Source of the DNA: an uncultured Bacteroides sp. | Lineage (GTDB): Bacteria > Bacteroidota > Bacteroidia > Bacteroidales > Bacteroidaceae | Assembly (NCBI GenBank): GCA_900556845.1 | Contig: USQO01000044.1 | Span: 1 to 16,914 of the forward strand | Direction: 5' to 3' | DNA: 16,914 nt | Shown: positions 16,410-16,914 of the stretch, piece after piece | How positions within the stretch are numbered: position 1 is the first letter of the stretch | How the letters are laid out: each line of letters starts with the position of its first letter | Program-made: the position numbers and the translations under genes | The notes under the pieces: generated by a model | What the model saw: only the letters and a program-made list of their open reading frames with translations | Databases searched by the model: none | What the model was told of the DNA's origin: nothing

Positions 16410-16440
16410 CAAAGGTATATTATATTTGCAAATATGCAAC
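16410..16440 (-). promoter_or_regulatory. Promoter of asnA-ung
   Basis: Read on the minus strand, GTTG (16440-16437), 19 bases, then TACCTTTG (16417-16410) fit the Bacteroides promoter consensus with one mismatch in the -33 box. Transcription should start about 25 bases before the asnA ATG. Confidence 0.7.
16422..16435. repeat. 14-bp perfect palindrome in the asnA promoter spacer
   Basis: ATATTTGCAAATAT is its own reverse complement and lies wholly between the -33 and -7 boxes. A dimeric repressor bound there would block RNA polymerase. In E. coli asnA is controlled by the Lrp-family regulator AsnC, but nothing here identifies the protein involved. AT-rich palindromes also arise by chance. 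Confidence 0.5.
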
Positions 16441-16576
16441 TGTAATTTCTAAAATATTATCAAAATGATAAAATTATTTCCTTTTTAGCTTTATAAATGA
16501 TAATGCTGAATATACGCCCTAAAGTAGATTTTGATATTTTTTTCGGGGAAAATTAGGATGGAATACTTATAAATTG

Positions 16577-16584
16577 TATTTTTG
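16577..16584 (+). promoter_or_regulatory. Candidate -7 element for tRNA-Arg
   Basis: TATTTTTG matches TAnnTTTG and lies 18 bases before the first tRNA base. A weak TTAG at 16553-16556, 20 bases upstream, is the nearest -33 candidate. Confidence 0.55.
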
Positions 16585-16602
16585 TGCCCAGAAAAAACGG
16601 AT

Positions 16603-16674
16603 GCACCCATAGTTCAATGGATAGAATAATGGATTCCGGTTCCATCGATTGGGGTTCGACTCCCCATGGGTGTA
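16603..16674 (+). tRNA. tRNA-Arg (anticodon CCG)
   Basis: A complete 72-base cloverleaf can be folded by eye. The acceptor stem is GCACCCA/TGGGTGT (one G-U pair). The D arm is GTTC-AATGGATA-GAAT. The anticodon stem-loop is ATGGA-TTCCGGT-TCCAT with CCG at positions 34-36. A four-base variable loop follows, then the T arm TGGGG-TTCGACT-CCCCA and discriminator A. CCA is not encoded, since ACA follows. It reads the CGG arginine codon. It has its own promoter-like box and terminator, so it appears to be a single-gene unit. Confidence 0.95.
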
Positions 16675-16679
16675 CAATC

Positions 16680-16713
16680 AGAGAGAGATTCAGGTTTGAG
16701 TCTCTCTTTTTTT
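16680..16713 (+). terminator. Intrinsic terminator of tRNA-Arg
   Basis: AGAGAGATTCA (16682-16692) pairs with TGAGTCTCTCT (16697-16707) around a GGTT loop, with one G-U pair and possible extension by two pairs at the base. Seven consecutive T follow the stem's 3' arm core. It lies six bases past the tRNA end. Confidence 0.85.
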
Positions 16714-16914
16714 ATGTCTGCCTGTAAACCGGCTTTCGCACAAGTATGCCGCACGTTTTCCATAGTAAAGATGCATGTTTATCTCAGTAATGAAAAACGT
16801 ACCTCTCTATAATGCTGCACTTACCGGATAAGGACAAATTAGCAATTCACCACTGGGAATGTCAAAGAAACACGAAATAACTAAAATATTATTTCTCCTA
16901 TAATTATTTTCTAT
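16714..16914. other. Gene-free tail of the window
   Basis: No credible coding region, tRNA or consensus promoter is seen on either strand. The one structure is an imperfect inverted repeat, ACGTTTTCCAT (16753-16763) against ATGAAAAACGT (16790-16800), ten of eleven positions pairing. It is too weak to name. The last 50 bases become AT-rich. Confidence 0.6.

Noticed and set aside
16753..16800. Imperfect inverted repeat as a small RNA or attachment site
   Set aside because: Only 11-base AT-rich arms with one mismatch and a 26-base loop, with no promoter or T-run. This is within chance expectation.
16603..16914. tRNA-Arg as an integration site of a mobile element
   Set aside because: tRNA genes are common targets, but I see no direct repeat of the tRNA 3' end and no integrase in the window, and the sequence stops 240 bases later.
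1..16914. CRISPR arrays, insertion sequences, phage genes or defence systems
   Set aside because: No regularly spaced repeats, transposase, integrase or phage-like proteins were seen. All genes are housekeeping or envelope functions.

Overview
The window looks like chromosomal DNA of a gut-type Bacteroidales bacterium, most likely Bacteroides or Phocaeicola. The genes, the moderate GC content, the AT-rich starts without Shine-Dalgarno sequences, and repeated matches to the Bacteroides -7 box (TAnnTTTG, in one case with a perfectly spaced TTTG -33 box) all fit. The genus is an inference. The first ten bases equal the 3' end of the Nextera/Tn5 mosaic end, so base 1 is probably the raw end of an assembled contig.

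Layout. (1) 14-1513, minus: trkH, a potassium-uptake membrane subunit with a textbook promoter. (2) 1514-1923: a divergent control region holding an unusual set of TGTAG/CTACA half-sites. (3) 1924-7644, plus: a complete tripartite RND efflux operon (periplasmic adaptor, inner-membrane pump, outer-membrane lipoprotein channel), closed by a bidirectional terminator. (4) 11100-7722, minus: a compact three-gene operon for salvage of the peptidoglycan sugar MurNAc. NamZ (exo-muramidase) releases MurNAc, an AmgK-like kinase makes MurNAc-1-phosphate, and MurU makes UDP-MurNAc. The kinase is fused to a RapZ C-terminal domain, which in E. coli senses glucosamine-6-phosphate. (5) 11172-11714, plus: an HD-domain protein of unknown substrate. 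(6) 11811-14558, plus: an LptD-family LPS-export barrel, followed by a second bidirectional terminator with a perfect 20-bp stem. (7) 16380-14664, minus: asnA (asparagine synthesis) then ung (uracil-DNA glycosylase), 13 bases apart, with a 14-bp palindrome inside the asnA promoter. (8) 16603-16674, plus: tRNA-Arg(CCG) with its own promoter and terminator, then about 200 bases with no recognisable gene.

Most of this is housekeeping and envelope biology: cell-wall sugar recycling, LPS export and drug/metabolite efflux. The most original element is the amino-sugar kinase / RapZ-C fusion inside the NamZ-MurU operon. It suggests a Bacteroidota way of coupling MurNAc salvage to the amino-sugar pool without the small RNAs used in enterobacteria. 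The second is the four-half-site array ahead of the efflux operon, which has no regulator gene of its own in view.
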